Origin: Jidongwangia harbinensis
GTDB lineage: Bacteria > Actinomycetota > Actinomycetes > Mycobacteriales > Micromonosporaceae
Direction of reading: 5' to 3'
Assembly: GCF_020216025.1 (NCBI RefSeq)
Contig: NZ_JAIWNC010000012.1
Location: 186,001 to 250,000, forward strand
DNA length: 64,000 bases
The position numbers and the translations under genes were made by a program. Positions 49,634 to 62,741 of this stretch are shown piece after piece. Position 1 is the stretch's first letter, and every line of letters starts with the position of its first letter. The notes beneath the pieces are model-generated. The model was given only the letters and a program-made list of their open reading frames with translations, made no database searches and had not been told where the DNA came from.

Positions 49634-50240
49634 GCAGAGATACGGCGCGCTCCGAACCCTAAACCCACACACCCGGCCGGCCCCAGCACCTCGTGCAGAG
49701 ATGCGGCGCCCTCCGCGCCCAACAACCACACACGCAACCACCCCCAACACGGCGTGCAGAAATCCGGCGCGCTCCGCACCCCAAAACCACACACCCGGCC
49801 AGCCCCAGCACCACGTGCAGAAATCCGGCACCCTCCGCACCCCAAAACCACACACCCGGCCAGCCCCAGCACCACGTGCAGAAATCCGGCACCCTCCGCA
49901 CCCCAAAACCACACGCGCAGCCGGCCCCAGCACCACGTGCAGAATGCGGCACCCTCCGAACCCGAAACCCACACACCCGGCCAGCCCCAGCACCTCGTGC
50001 AGAAATGCGGCACCCTCCGCGCCCAACAACCACACACGCAACCACCCCCAACACGGCGTGCAGAAATCCGACGCGCTCCGCACCCCAAAACCACACACGC
50101 AGCCGGCCCCAGCACCACGTGCAGAAATGCGGCACCCTCCAAACCCGAAACCCACACACCCGGCCAGCCGACCCAGCACCACGTGCAGAAATGCGGCACC
50201 CTCAGCACCCCGAAACCACACGCGCCGTTGCGCCGGCCCG
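49634..50240. repeat. 61-bp tandem array B, about ten units
   Basis: GTGCAG starts fall at 49693, 49754, 49815, 49876, 49937, 49997, 50058, 50119 and 50183, so steps are 61 bp with one 60 and one 64. Units read GTGCAGAAATCCGGCACCCT then CCGCACCCCAAAACCACACA, with subtypes that alternate (CACACGCAACC versus CACACCCGGCC). This gives higher-order order among units. No unique spacers and no gene. It matches the 8509 array in period and core. Confidence 0.93.
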
Positions 50241-50484
50241 TGCCCGCGCGACCTCCGCAAGGCGCACCACGCCGCCCCGCCAGAATCCGGCGATCCGACG
50301 TCGTGACACGCCGACACCTGGCGCGATGCGGTCATCGTCACCACCGCAATTCCGCAGTCGGAGCGCACAAATGCCGCAGACACCCCGCCCGCCAGCGCCG
50401 GCACACCACGGGCACTCGCGACGACCTCGGCACGCTGCCCGAGAGGCGGGGTGGCCACCGCGGCGGGTGAGGGACCATGGACGG

Positions 50485-51336
50485 GTGAACCTTGTGCAGA
50501 CCGACCGGACCGGTGAGCTGGCGGACTGGATCGCCGACGGTGGCGTCGTGGTCCTCAGCGGGGCCGGCCTGTCCACCGAGTCCGGCATTCCGGACTACCG
50601 CGGCCCGTCCGGCGCGGCCCGGCGCGCGACGCCGATGACCTATCAGGCTTTCACCCGCGATCCGGTGGCGCGCCGGCGTTACTGGGCGCGCAGCCACCTG
50701 GGCTGGCGCACGATCGGGGACGCCCAGCCGAATGCCGGGCATCGGGCGGTGGCGCGGCTGCAGCACCTCGGCGTGCTGGACGGCATTGTGACGCAGAACG
50801 TGGACGGCCTGCACTCGGCCGCCGGGGCCCGGGACGTGGTGGAACTGCACGGCAACCTGTCCCGGATCGTCTGCCTGGACTGTGGTGAGCGGAGCGGGCG
50901 GCAGGACCTGGAACGGCGTCTGGACGCGGCCAATCCGGGGTTCGCGGCGGCGGTGTCGGCGGTGAACCCGGACGGTGACGTGGAGATCGACGACGCCGAG
51001 CTGGACGGGTTCTCGGTGGTGGACTGTGCCGGGTGTGGCGGCATGCTGAAGCCGGACGTGGTGTATTTCGGGGAGACCGTGCCGCCGGAGCGGGTGAGCG
51101 CCAGCTTCGCTCTGGTGTGCGCCGCCCGTACCCTGCTGGTCCTGGGGTCGTCGTTGACGGTGATGTCGGGGCGCCGCTTCGTGTTGCGGGCGGCCAAGGA
51201 GGGCATCCGGGTGGCGATCGTGAACCAGGGCGTGACCCGGGGCGACCCGTATGCGGGGCTGCGGGTGGACGCACCACTGGGTGCGGCGCTGACCGCTCTG
51301 GCGGACCGGCTGGGGCAGGCCCCGGTCACCAGTTGA
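50485..51336 (+). CDS. Sir2-family NAD-dependent protein deacylase, 283 aa
   Basis: Sirtuins remove acyl groups from lysines using NAD. The motifs are complete: GAGLSTESGIPDYRGP, TQNVDGLHSAAG, catalytic His in VELHGNLSRIVC, zinc cysteines in CLDCGE and CAGCGGMLKPDVVYFGE, GSSLTV and VNQG. A longer insert (about 140-175, RRLDAANPGFAAAVSAVNPDGDVEIDDAELDGF) lies inside the zinc domain. The GTG at 50485 is chosen with GAGGGA upstream; a GTG at 50494 is possible. It follows the 61-bp array by about 250 bp. Confidence 0.93.
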   Translation: MNLVQTDRTGELADWIADGGVVVLSGAGLSTESGIPDYRGPSGAARRATPMTYQAFTRDPVARRRYWARSHLGWRTIGDAQPNAGHRAVARLQHLGVLDGIVTQNVDGLHSAAGARDVVELHGNLSRIVCLDCGERSGRQDLERRLDAANPGFAAAVSAVNPDGDVEIDDAELDGFSVVDCAGCGGMLKPDVVYFGETVPPERVSASFALVCAARTLLVLGSSLTVMSGRRFVLRAAKEGIRVAIVNQGVTRGDPYAGLRVDAPLGAALTALADRLGQAPVTS

Positions 51337-51391
51337 GGTCGGGTATCCGTACTCATCCGGGCGGGTCCGCCGGTCGCCTAGGTTCGTGGGT

Positions 51392-51826
51392 ATGACATTG
51401 ATGATCTTCCGGGGTCGCCCGGTGCTCGGTGCGGTCGCCCTGGCCGGTGTCACGGTTCTGGTCTGGTGGGGCTGGCTCGGCGGGGACACCACCAAGGAGC
51501 TGGATCCGGTAACCGGCAACGAGACCGGGCCGTACTCGGCGATGCAGGTCGCCGGCTGCGTGCTGACGTTGTCGGCGGTGCTGGTGGTCGCCGTGCTGGC
51601 CGGGGTTCCGCGCCGGCCGGCGGCAGCCGTGATGACCGTGTCGTTCACCGTGGCGTGGACGGTGCAGGCGGCCGCGGCGGACGACTCGGGGCTGTACCTG
51701 GTCGGCGCGATCCTGGTGGCGGCCGGGATGACGGTGGGTACGGCGGCGGTGGTGCTGCTGACCGGCCTGGTGCGGGACCGGTGGCCCGCCTCGTCGACCG
51801 TCCCCAGTAGACTCGGCCGGCCTTGA
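51392..51826 (+). CDS. four-helix membrane protein, hypothetical, 144 aa
   Basis: Four hydrophobic helices: LGAVALAGVTVLVWWGWL, MQVAGCVLTLSAVLVVAVLAGV, AAVMTVSFTVAWTVQAAA and YLVGAILVAAGMTVGTAAVVLLTGLV. A polar loop (GGDTTKELDPVTGNETGPYS) follows the first. I do not recognise the family. The ATG at 51392 follows the sirtuin stop by 55 bp, so the two may be co-transcribed. No motifs suggest a function. Confidence 0.75.
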   Translation: MTLMIFRGRPVLGAVALAGVTVLVWWGWLGGDTTKELDPVTGNETGPYSAMQVAGCVLTLSAVLVVAVLAGVPRRPAAAVMTVSFTVAWTVQAAAADDSGLYLVGAILVAAGMTVGTAAVVLLTGLVRDRWPASSTVPSRLGRP

Positions 51827-51910
51827 GCGTCCATTTCGCCGCCTAAGTCCACCTAGAGAGCGTTTGCTGGACCGTAACCGTGCTGAAACCTAAATAAAGA
51901 CGACGGTCCA

Positions 51911-51940
51911 TTGACGTGACCGGACTCACTGGAGTTAACT
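51911..51940 (+). promoter_or_regulatory. candidate promoter of the lacI gene
   Basis: TTGACG (51911-51916) and TTAACT (51935-51940), spacer 18 bp, lie in a comparatively AT-rich patch. Transcription would start near 51947, inside the inverted repeat described next, so a bound repressor would block it. Confidence 0.5.
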
Positions 51941-51942
51941 GC

Positions 51943-51968
51943 CGGAACCGCTCCCGAAACCGGTTCCG
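51943..51968. promoter_or_regulatory. LacI-type operator
   Basis: CGGAACCG (51943) is repeated inverted as CGGTTCCG (51961). Overlapping the second half, CGAAACCGGTTCCG (51955-51968) is a near-perfect palindrome with central C-G, the usual LacI-family layout. It lies just after the -10 box and before the lacI start at 52008, so autoregulation is likely. Confidence 0.6.
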
Positions 51969-52007
51969 AAATGACGTGGCAACCGGCCGGACATCCCCGG
52001 AGGACCA

Positions 52008-53012
<1,005 letters not shown>

Positions 53013-53125
53013 GCCCGCATTCCACGGACATCGAGGTACCGGCTCCCGGCCGGCGCCGCGATACCGCACGCCCTCGTACCGGGGGCACACCTCTCACCCG
53101 ATTGCAGTACCCGAGGAGAAATTCG

Positions 53126-54811
53126 ATGCAGAGAAGAAGGTTGTTCCCGATCGCCCTGGCGGGCGTGCTCGCCACGGGCGGCCTCGCCGCGTGCGGCGAC
53201 TCGCCGAACGCCAACAACTCCAACAGCAACAAGCAGGCCGCCACGTTCCTCAGCGTGGGCATGCCGCAGGGTCCGCAGACCGAGAACCACAATCCCTTCC
53301 TGTCCACGTCGGCCGGCTCCATGCTGGGCTACAAGTGGATGATCTACGAGCCCCTGATGATGTGGAACCCGGTGAAGCCGGCCGAGCCGTCGAAGCCGTG
53401 GCTGGCCACCGGCGCCGAGTGGGCCCCGGACAACAAGAGCGTCAAGATCACCCTGCGGGACAACGCCACCTGGTCCGACGGCCAGAAGGTGACCGGGAAC
53501 GACGTCGCGTTCACGCACAACCTGATCAAGAAGACCAAGGCCCTCAACACCAACAACACGCCGTACGGCGACATCTCGGCGACCGGCAACGTGGTGACCA
53601 TCAAGTTCACCTCGTCGATGTTCGTGTACCGGGAGAAGTTCCTGGGCCAGAACCCGATCGTGCCCGAGCACCTGTGGAAGGACATCAAGGACCCGACGAC
53701 CGACGCGGTGAAGAACCCGGTCGGCTCCGGCCCGTACACGCTGAAGTCCTTCACCCCGCAGACCACCACGCTGAGCGTGCGCACCTCCGGCTACTGGCAG
53801 GAACTGCCGGCCGTGAAGGAGCTGCGGTACACCTCGTACACCGACAACAACGCGCAGACCACGGCGCTGGCCGACGGTTCCGCCGAGTGGTCGTTCGTGT
53901 TCATCCCGAACTACAAGGCCGTCTTCGTCGACAAGAACCCGGAGCACTACAAGGTCTGGGCGCCGCCGGTGCTGGGCATCCACGGCCTCTACCTGAACAC
54001 CAAGAAGGCGCCCCTGGACAACGTGGCGCTGCGCAAGGCGATCGACCTGGTGGTCAACCGCGAGGACATCTTCCAGCAGGCGTCGGCGGGCTACTTCCAC
54101 CCGGTGGTGACCAGCGTGACGGGCCTGCCGTCGCCGGCCGGTGACACGTTCATCGCCCCGGAGTACAAGGGCAAGACCCACGCCGTCGACGTCGCCGCCG
54201 CCAAGCAGGTCCTCACCCAGGCCGGCTTCAAGCTCAACGGCAGCACGCTGACCGACCCGAGCGGCAAGCCGGTGAAGATCGCGCTGACCGACCCGGCCGG
54301 CTGGTCCGACTACCAGACCTCGCTGGAGATCGTGAAGGACAACCTGTCCCAGATCGGGATCGCCGCCACGGTGGAGAAGGCCAACCAGGACGCCTGGTTC
54401 AAGAACGTCGAGGAGGGCAACTTCGACGCCACGTTCCGGTGGACCAACGGCGGCTCGACGCCGTACGACATCTACCAGACCGTGATGGACGGCGCGCTGC
54501 TCAAGCCGATCGGCCAGGCCTCGCCGGCCGGCAACTTCGGCCGCTTCGACAACCCGCAGGCGACCGCGGCGATCAAGGCGTACCGCGAGGCCGGTGACGA
54601 CGCCGCCCGTACCGCCGCGCTGAACACCATGCAGAAGGTGTTCGTGGAGCAGGTTCCGATGGTGCCGGTCGGCGCGGACAACGTCGGCGCGGCGTACAGC
54701 ACGAAGAACTGGGTCGGCTGGCCGGACGACAGCAACCCGTACGGCGCCGGGCAGCCCACCCAGGCCAACGCGCTGGACGTGGTCCTGCACCTGAAGCCCG
54801 CCACTTCCTGA
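53126..54811 (+). CDS. family-5 ABC solute-binding lipoprotein, 561 aa
   Basis: Signal with lipobox LAAC (MQRRRLFPIALAGVLATGGLAACG), then the DppA/OppA-type binding fold: TENHNPFLSTSAGSMLGYKWMIYEPLMMWNP, WAPDNKSVKITLRDNATWSDGQKVTGNDVAFTHNL, VGSGPYTLKSF and FRWTNGGSTPYDIYQ. Family-5 proteins bind peptides, nickel or oligosaccharides. Next to a LacI repressor and beta-glucosidase, oligosaccharide is likely, as in Thermotoga beta-glucoside importers of the Opp type. GAGGAG precedes the ATG. A strong hairpin follows before the ATPase gene. Confidence 0.93.
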   Translation: MQRRRLFPIALAGVLATGGLAACGDSPNANNSNSNKQAATFLSVGMPQGPQTENHNPFLSTSAGSMLGYKWMIYEPLMMWNPVKPAEPSKPWLATGAEWAPDNKSVKITLRDNATWSDGQKVTGNDVAFTHNLIKKTKALNTNNTPYGDISATGNVVTIKFTSSMFVYREKFLGQNPIVPEHLWKDIKDPTTDAVKNPVGSGPYTLKSFTPQTTTLSVRTSGYWQELPAVKELRYTSYTDNNAQTTALADGSAEWSFVFIPNYKAVFVDKNPEHYKVWAPPVLGIHGLYLNTKKAPLDNVALRKAIDLVVNREDIFQQASAGYFHPVVTSVTGLPSPAGDTFIAPEYKGKTHAVDVAAAKQVLTQAGFKLNGSTLTDPSGKPVKIALTDPAGWSDYQTSLEIVKDNLSQIGIAATVEKANQDAWFKNVEEGNFDATFRWTNGGSTPYDIYQTVMDGALLKPIGQASPAGNFGRFDNPQATAAIKAYREAGDDAARTAALNTMQKVFVEQVPMVPVGADNVGAAYSTKNWVGWPDDSNPYGAGQPTQANALDVVLHLKPATS

Positions 54812-54823
54812 TCTCACGTCGCT

Positions 54824-54852
54824 CCCGGCACCGGCACGACGCCGGTGCCGGG
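54824..54852 (+). promoter_or_regulatory. intercistronic hairpin after the binding-protein gene
   Basis: CCCGGCACCGGC (54824-54835), a 5-nt loop and the exact complement (54841-54852) form a 12-bp stem, 12 bp after the binding-protein stop and 40 bp before the ATPase start. No T-run. It probably limits transcription into the transporter genes or protects the upstream mRNA, giving more binding protein than permease. Confidence 0.6.
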
Positions 54853-54891
54853 GGCGGCACGCTGACCACCCCATCAAGACAGGAACTCGGC

Positions 54892-55994
54892 ATGACGTCG
54901 ATTCAAGACGCCCCGGCGCCGGCCAGCGAGGTGGTGCTGGAGGCGGCCGGCCTGACCAAACACTTCCCGGTACGCCGCAGCCTGCGCGACCTCTTCAGCC
55001 GGACGCACCACGCCGTGCACGCCGTCGACGACGTGGACCTCACGTTGCGCCGGGGCCGGGTGACCGCCCTGGTCGGCGAGTCCGGCTCGGGCAAGTCCAC
55101 GGTGGCCCGCCTGCTCGCGCAGCTCTATCCCCGGACCGGCGGTGACATCCGGCTGCACGGCACGTCCACCCGGGTCTCCGGCGGCCGGCAGTTCCGGCAG
55201 TACGCCGCGCGGGTGCAGATGATCTTCCAGGACCCGTTCGCGTCGCTGAACCCGGTGCACACCATCCGGTACCACCTGACCCGGGCACTGAAGATCCACC
55301 ACAACGCCGGCCGCACCTCGGCCGACCTCGAGCGCGCACTGCACGACCTGCTGAACCGGGTGTCGCTGACGCCGCCCGAACGCTACCTCGACAAGTTCCC
55401 GCACGAGTTGTCCGGCGGCCAGCGGCAGCGCGTCGCGATCGCCCGGGCGCTGGGCGCGAACCCGGAGGCGCTGCTCGCCGACGAGCCGGTGTCCATGTTG
55501 GACGTCTCCATCCGGCTGGGTGTGCTGAACCTGTTGCGGGACCTCAAGGAACGGCTGAACCTGGCCATCCTCTACATCACCCACGACATCGCCTCGGCGC
55601 GGTACTTCGCCGACGAGACCGTGGTGATGTACGCGGGCCGGATGGTCGAGGGCGGCGACAGCGAGACCGTGACCCAGTCGCCGGCGCACCCGTACACCCG
55701 GCTGTTGATCGATTCGGCGCCGGATCCGGACCGCCTGCACGGCACGCTCGAGGCCGACACCCGCGATCGCGGTAACGGCGAACCGCCGAGCCTGATCCGG
55801 CCGCCGGCCGGCTGCCGGTTCCACCCGCGCTGCCCGATGGCCATGCCCCGGTGCACCACCGATCTGCCGGTCCGCCTGGAGATCGGCGACCGGCCCGGGC
55901 ACTGGGCCGCCTGCTGGCTCTACGACCAGGGCACGGTGGCGGCCGAGCAACCCGGTTCCGCGGCCGCGGCCGGCATCGTCCGGGAGGAGGCGCC

Positions 55995-55998
<4 letters not shown>
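54892..55998 (+). CDS. Opp-type ABC transporter ATPase (OppF-like), 368 aa
   Basis: Walker A GESGSGKSTVARLL, signature ELSGGQRQRVAIARAL, Walker B EALLADEPVSMLDVS and switch His in ITHDIASA form a complete ATPase. LVEGG...SPAHPYTRLLIDSAPD and the C-terminal cysteine region GCRFHPRCPMAMPRC are typical of the oligopeptide/dipeptide branch and often bind an iron-sulfur cluster. ATG at 54892. It stands first of the transporter genes, upstream of the permeases, whereas the second ATPase follows them. Its stop overlaps the next start (ATGA). Confidence 0.93.
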
Positions 55999-56975
<977 letters not shown>

Positions 56976-56978
56976 GCG

Positions 56979-59068
<2,090 letters not shown>

Positions 59069-59094
59069 GCCTTTTTCATCCCCACAGGAGACCC

Positions 59095-60498
<1,404 letters not shown>

Positions 60499-60513
60499 TG
60501 CGCCGGTGACCCC

Positions 60514-60542
60514 GGGGACACGGCCGGCTCGGCCGTGTCCCC
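60514..60542 (+). terminator. terminator hairpin of the beta-glucoside operon
   Basis: GGGGACACGGCCG (60514-60526), GCT, and the exact complement (60530-60542) form a 13-bp stem with a 3-nt loop, 16 bp after the beta-glucosidase stop. No T-run follows. A small palindrome GTCGGCTAGCCGAC comes next at 60544. Confidence 0.65.
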
Positions 60543-60581
60543 TGTCGGCTAGCCGACACCCGGGGCGCCGTCGCAGGTCAG

Positions 60582-60639
60582 CTCGGCATTACTGGCATCT
60601 TTCCTTACTTTAGTGATCATCGATTTACCTCGGCATTAC
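60582..60639. promoter_or_regulatory. direct repeats and AT-rich patch upstream of the amine oxidase genes
   Basis: CTCGGCATTAC occurs at 60582-60592 and again at 60629-60639, 47 bp apart, around the AT-rich stretch TTTCCTTACTTTAGTGATCATCGA. Spacing and position before the first gene at 60693 suit a promoter with two regulator sites. No known operator was recognised, and a copper regulator is only a guess from the genes downstream. Confidence 0.4.
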
Positions 60640-60692
60640 GCACCGCTCAGCAAGCTTCCCCCAGCACACATCAAGTGGGGGGAGCTACTTCC

Positions 60693-61463
60693 GTGCGTCA
60701 ATCGACAACGCGGTCCGCATCGCCCGGCCCGACCGGACCGGGCCGCGCCCGGCGGTGGGTCTGGGGCCTGGGCATCGCCACCGTCTCCGCGGTCAGCGCC
60801 TTCGGCGTGTCGTCCTGGCAGGCGAACGCCGCGCCCAACCCACCGCCGGCACCGGGCATCCCGCCGGCCGCGGTGTCCAACCCGGAGCCGGTGCCCACCG
60901 GCGCCACCGGCGTCGGCTCGGACCCGCTGACCGCGTCCGAGATGGACAAGGCGCGCGCCATCGCCCTGACGCCGAACCTGGCCGGCGCGGCCAAGGACGT
61001 GACCGGCAAGGCCGGACCCGAGTTCCTGTCCGCGGAGATCACCGATGACGACGCCGGGCGCCGGGCCGACGTGTACTTCTACGACTACGCCGCCAACAAG
61101 CTGCACAAGCAGGTCGTGGACCTGAAGGCCGGCAAGCTGACCGGGTCGTACGCGGCGGGCGGCCTGCAGCCGCCGGCCAACGACCGCGAGGTCAGCACGG
61201 CGCTCAACCTGCTGCTCGCCGACGCGCAGGGCGCCAAGCTGCGCGACGGCTACGCCAAGGCCACCGGCCGGGCGTTCGCCGGGCCGCAGGACATCACCGT
61301 CACCGCGCACACCTACGAGCCGCGGCCCGCGGACTCCGACGCGAAGAAGTGCAGCAAGCACCGCTGCGTGCGGCTGATCGTCGAGGCCGGCGAAGGCACC
61401 TTCATCGACCTCAACGACGTGATCATCAACCTTTCCGGGCGCGCCGTCGTCCGGCTCGGATGA
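60693..61463 (+). CDS. secreted protein resembling copper amine oxidase N-terminal domains, 256 aa
   Basis: A signal/anchor with an RR motif (GRARRWVWGLGIATVSAVSAFGVSSWQANA) precedes a linker and DPLTASEMDKARAIALTPNL. That matches the start of the N2 domain of copper amine oxidases (DPL-x-x-x-E-I). RRADVYFYDYAANKLHKQVVDLKAGKLTGSYAAGGLQPP continues the N2-N3 pattern, and the length fits both domains. There are no copper ligands or cofactor motif. The GTG at 60693 follows GGGGGAG. Its stop overlaps the next start (ATGA), so the two chains are likely made in equal amounts and associate. Family match is from motif order only. Confidence 0.7.
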   Translation: MRQSTTRSASPGPTGPGRARRWVWGLGIATVSAVSAFGVSSWQANAAPNPPPAPGIPPAAVSNPEPVPTGATGVGSDPLTASEMDKARAIALTPNLAGAAKDVTGKAGPEFLSAEITDDDAGRRADVYFYDYAANKLHKQVVDLKAGKLTGSYAAGGLQPPANDREVSTALNLLLADAQGAKLRDGYAKATGRAFAGPQDITVTAHTYEPRPADSDAKKCSKHRCVRLIVEAGEGTFIDLNDVIINLSGRAVVRLG

Positions 61464-62737
61464 AACGGGGAACTGCGGAAATGACGGTCAAGCGCATCAC
61501 GGGCGCCGCCGCGGCGGCGACCATGGTCCTGTCGCTCGGTGCGGCGATCGCCGCCCCCACGGCCGCCATGGCGGCACCCGCGCCGTGCGGGACGGCCACC
61601 CAGGTCAGGGAGACCCTGCCCAACGGCACCGTCTGGGACATGTGCTGGCGGATGCAGACGGGCGCCGGCCTGATCCTGGAGAAGGTCACGACGGCGACGA
61701 AGCGGAACCCGACGCCGGTCCAGATCCTCGACAACATCCGGCTCGCCCAGCTCAACGTGCCCTACGACCACGGCGGCGTGGAGTACAACGACGTCACCGA
61801 GTACGGCCTCGGCGGCTCCTTCGCGCAGACCATCGCCGGCGACGACTGCAAGGGCGGGTCGGCGCGCGAGGGTAGCGACGGCGAGAACCCGCTGAAGAAG
61901 CGCAAGCTGCTCTGCGTCAGCGCGGAGCCGTCCGGACTGGCGTACCGCGCGTCCGGGGAGGACAAGGTCTACTCCAAGCTCGGGCACGATCTGGTGCTCC
62001 GGTCCATCGCCCAGATCGGCTGGTACGAGTACGTGACCGAGTACCGGTTCCACGACGACGGCACCGTCTCGGCCCGTCTCGGCGCGACCGGCGACCTGGC
62101 GAACGACTTCTCCAAGCCCGACACGGGCTGGCCGATCGGCAAGGGCGCCAAGGACTACGAGACCAACCACTTCCACACCGCCTTCTGGCGCGTCGACTTC
62201 AACATCGACGGCAAGGGCGGCGAGAAGGTCGAGCAGTACGACACCAAGACCGACGGCAAGGACGGCGAGACCGGGCAGGCGATCCTCAAGACGTCGAAGA
62301 CCGACATCGCCAAGGAGGGCAGCTTCACCAAGACCAACCAGCGCTGGTGGCGGGTCGCCAGCCCGACCAAGAACACCGACGGGCACCTCCGCTCGTACGA
62401 ACTGGTCACCGGGCCCAGCGACGTGTACGAGGCGCACCCGGAGATGAAGCCGGACGTCACGTTCACCCAGAACCAGACGTGCGAGAAGTACGCCACCGAC
62501 AACACCGACCCGCAGTGCGCCAACCGCACGACGGTCCTGGACTACGCCAAGGACAAGCAGGACCTGAAGGACCCGATCATGTGGGTCCGGGTCGGCTTCC
62601 ACCACGTCCCCCGCGACGAGGACCAGAGCCCGATGCCGCTGCACTGGCAGGGTTTCGACCTGTCCCCGCGCGACTTCACCGCGGTCAACCCGCTGGTGCC
62701 GGACGGCCGGACGAACGTCAACGGGTCGGGAAACTGA
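61460..62737 (+). CDS. copper amine oxidase catalytic domain as a separate chain, 425 aa
   Basis: After a signal (MTVKRITGAAAAATMVLSLGAAIAAPTAAMAA) the sequence aligns with the catalytic domain of enzymes such as the Arthrobacter amine oxidase. QILDNIRLAQLNVPYDHGGVEYNDVTEYGLG holds the base Asp111. Copper ligands are His237 and His239 (NHFHT) and His382 (GFHHVPRDED), with MPLHWQGFDLSPRDF beyond. The topaquinone Tyr would be Tyr189, but the usual T-x-x-N-Y-(D/E) reads QIGWYE: Thr and Asn are lost. No N2/N3 domains; these appear to be the upstream gene. The start may be 61481 rather than 61460. Confidence 0.8.
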   Translation: MKRGTAEMTVKRITGAAAAATMVLSLGAAIAAPTAAMAAPAPCGTATQVRETLPNGTVWDMCWRMQTGAGLILEKVTTATKRNPTPVQILDNIRLAQLNVPYDHGGVEYNDVTEYGLGGSFAQTIAGDDCKGGSAREGSDGENPLKKRKLLCVSAEPSGLAYRASGEDKVYSKLGHDLVLRSIAQIGWYEYVTEYRFHDDGTVSARLGATGDLANDFSKPDTGWPIGKGAKDYETNHFHTAFWRVDFNIDGKGGEKVEQYDTKTDGKDGETGQAILKTSKTDIAKEGSFTKTNQRWWRVASPTKNTDGHLRSYELVTGPSDVYEAHPEMKPDVTFTQNQTCEKYATDNTDPQCANRTTVLDYAKDKQDLKDPIMWVRVGFHHVPRDEDQSPMPLHWQGFDLSPRDFTAVNPLVPDGRTNVNGSGN

Positions 62738-62741
62738 GTCG

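Noticed and set aside
49605..50470. Open frames on both strands across array B encoding repeated His/Pro/Thr or Cys/Trp peptides
   Set aside because: They follow from a low-stop 61-bp repeat, occur in several frames at once and lack starts with ribosome sites.
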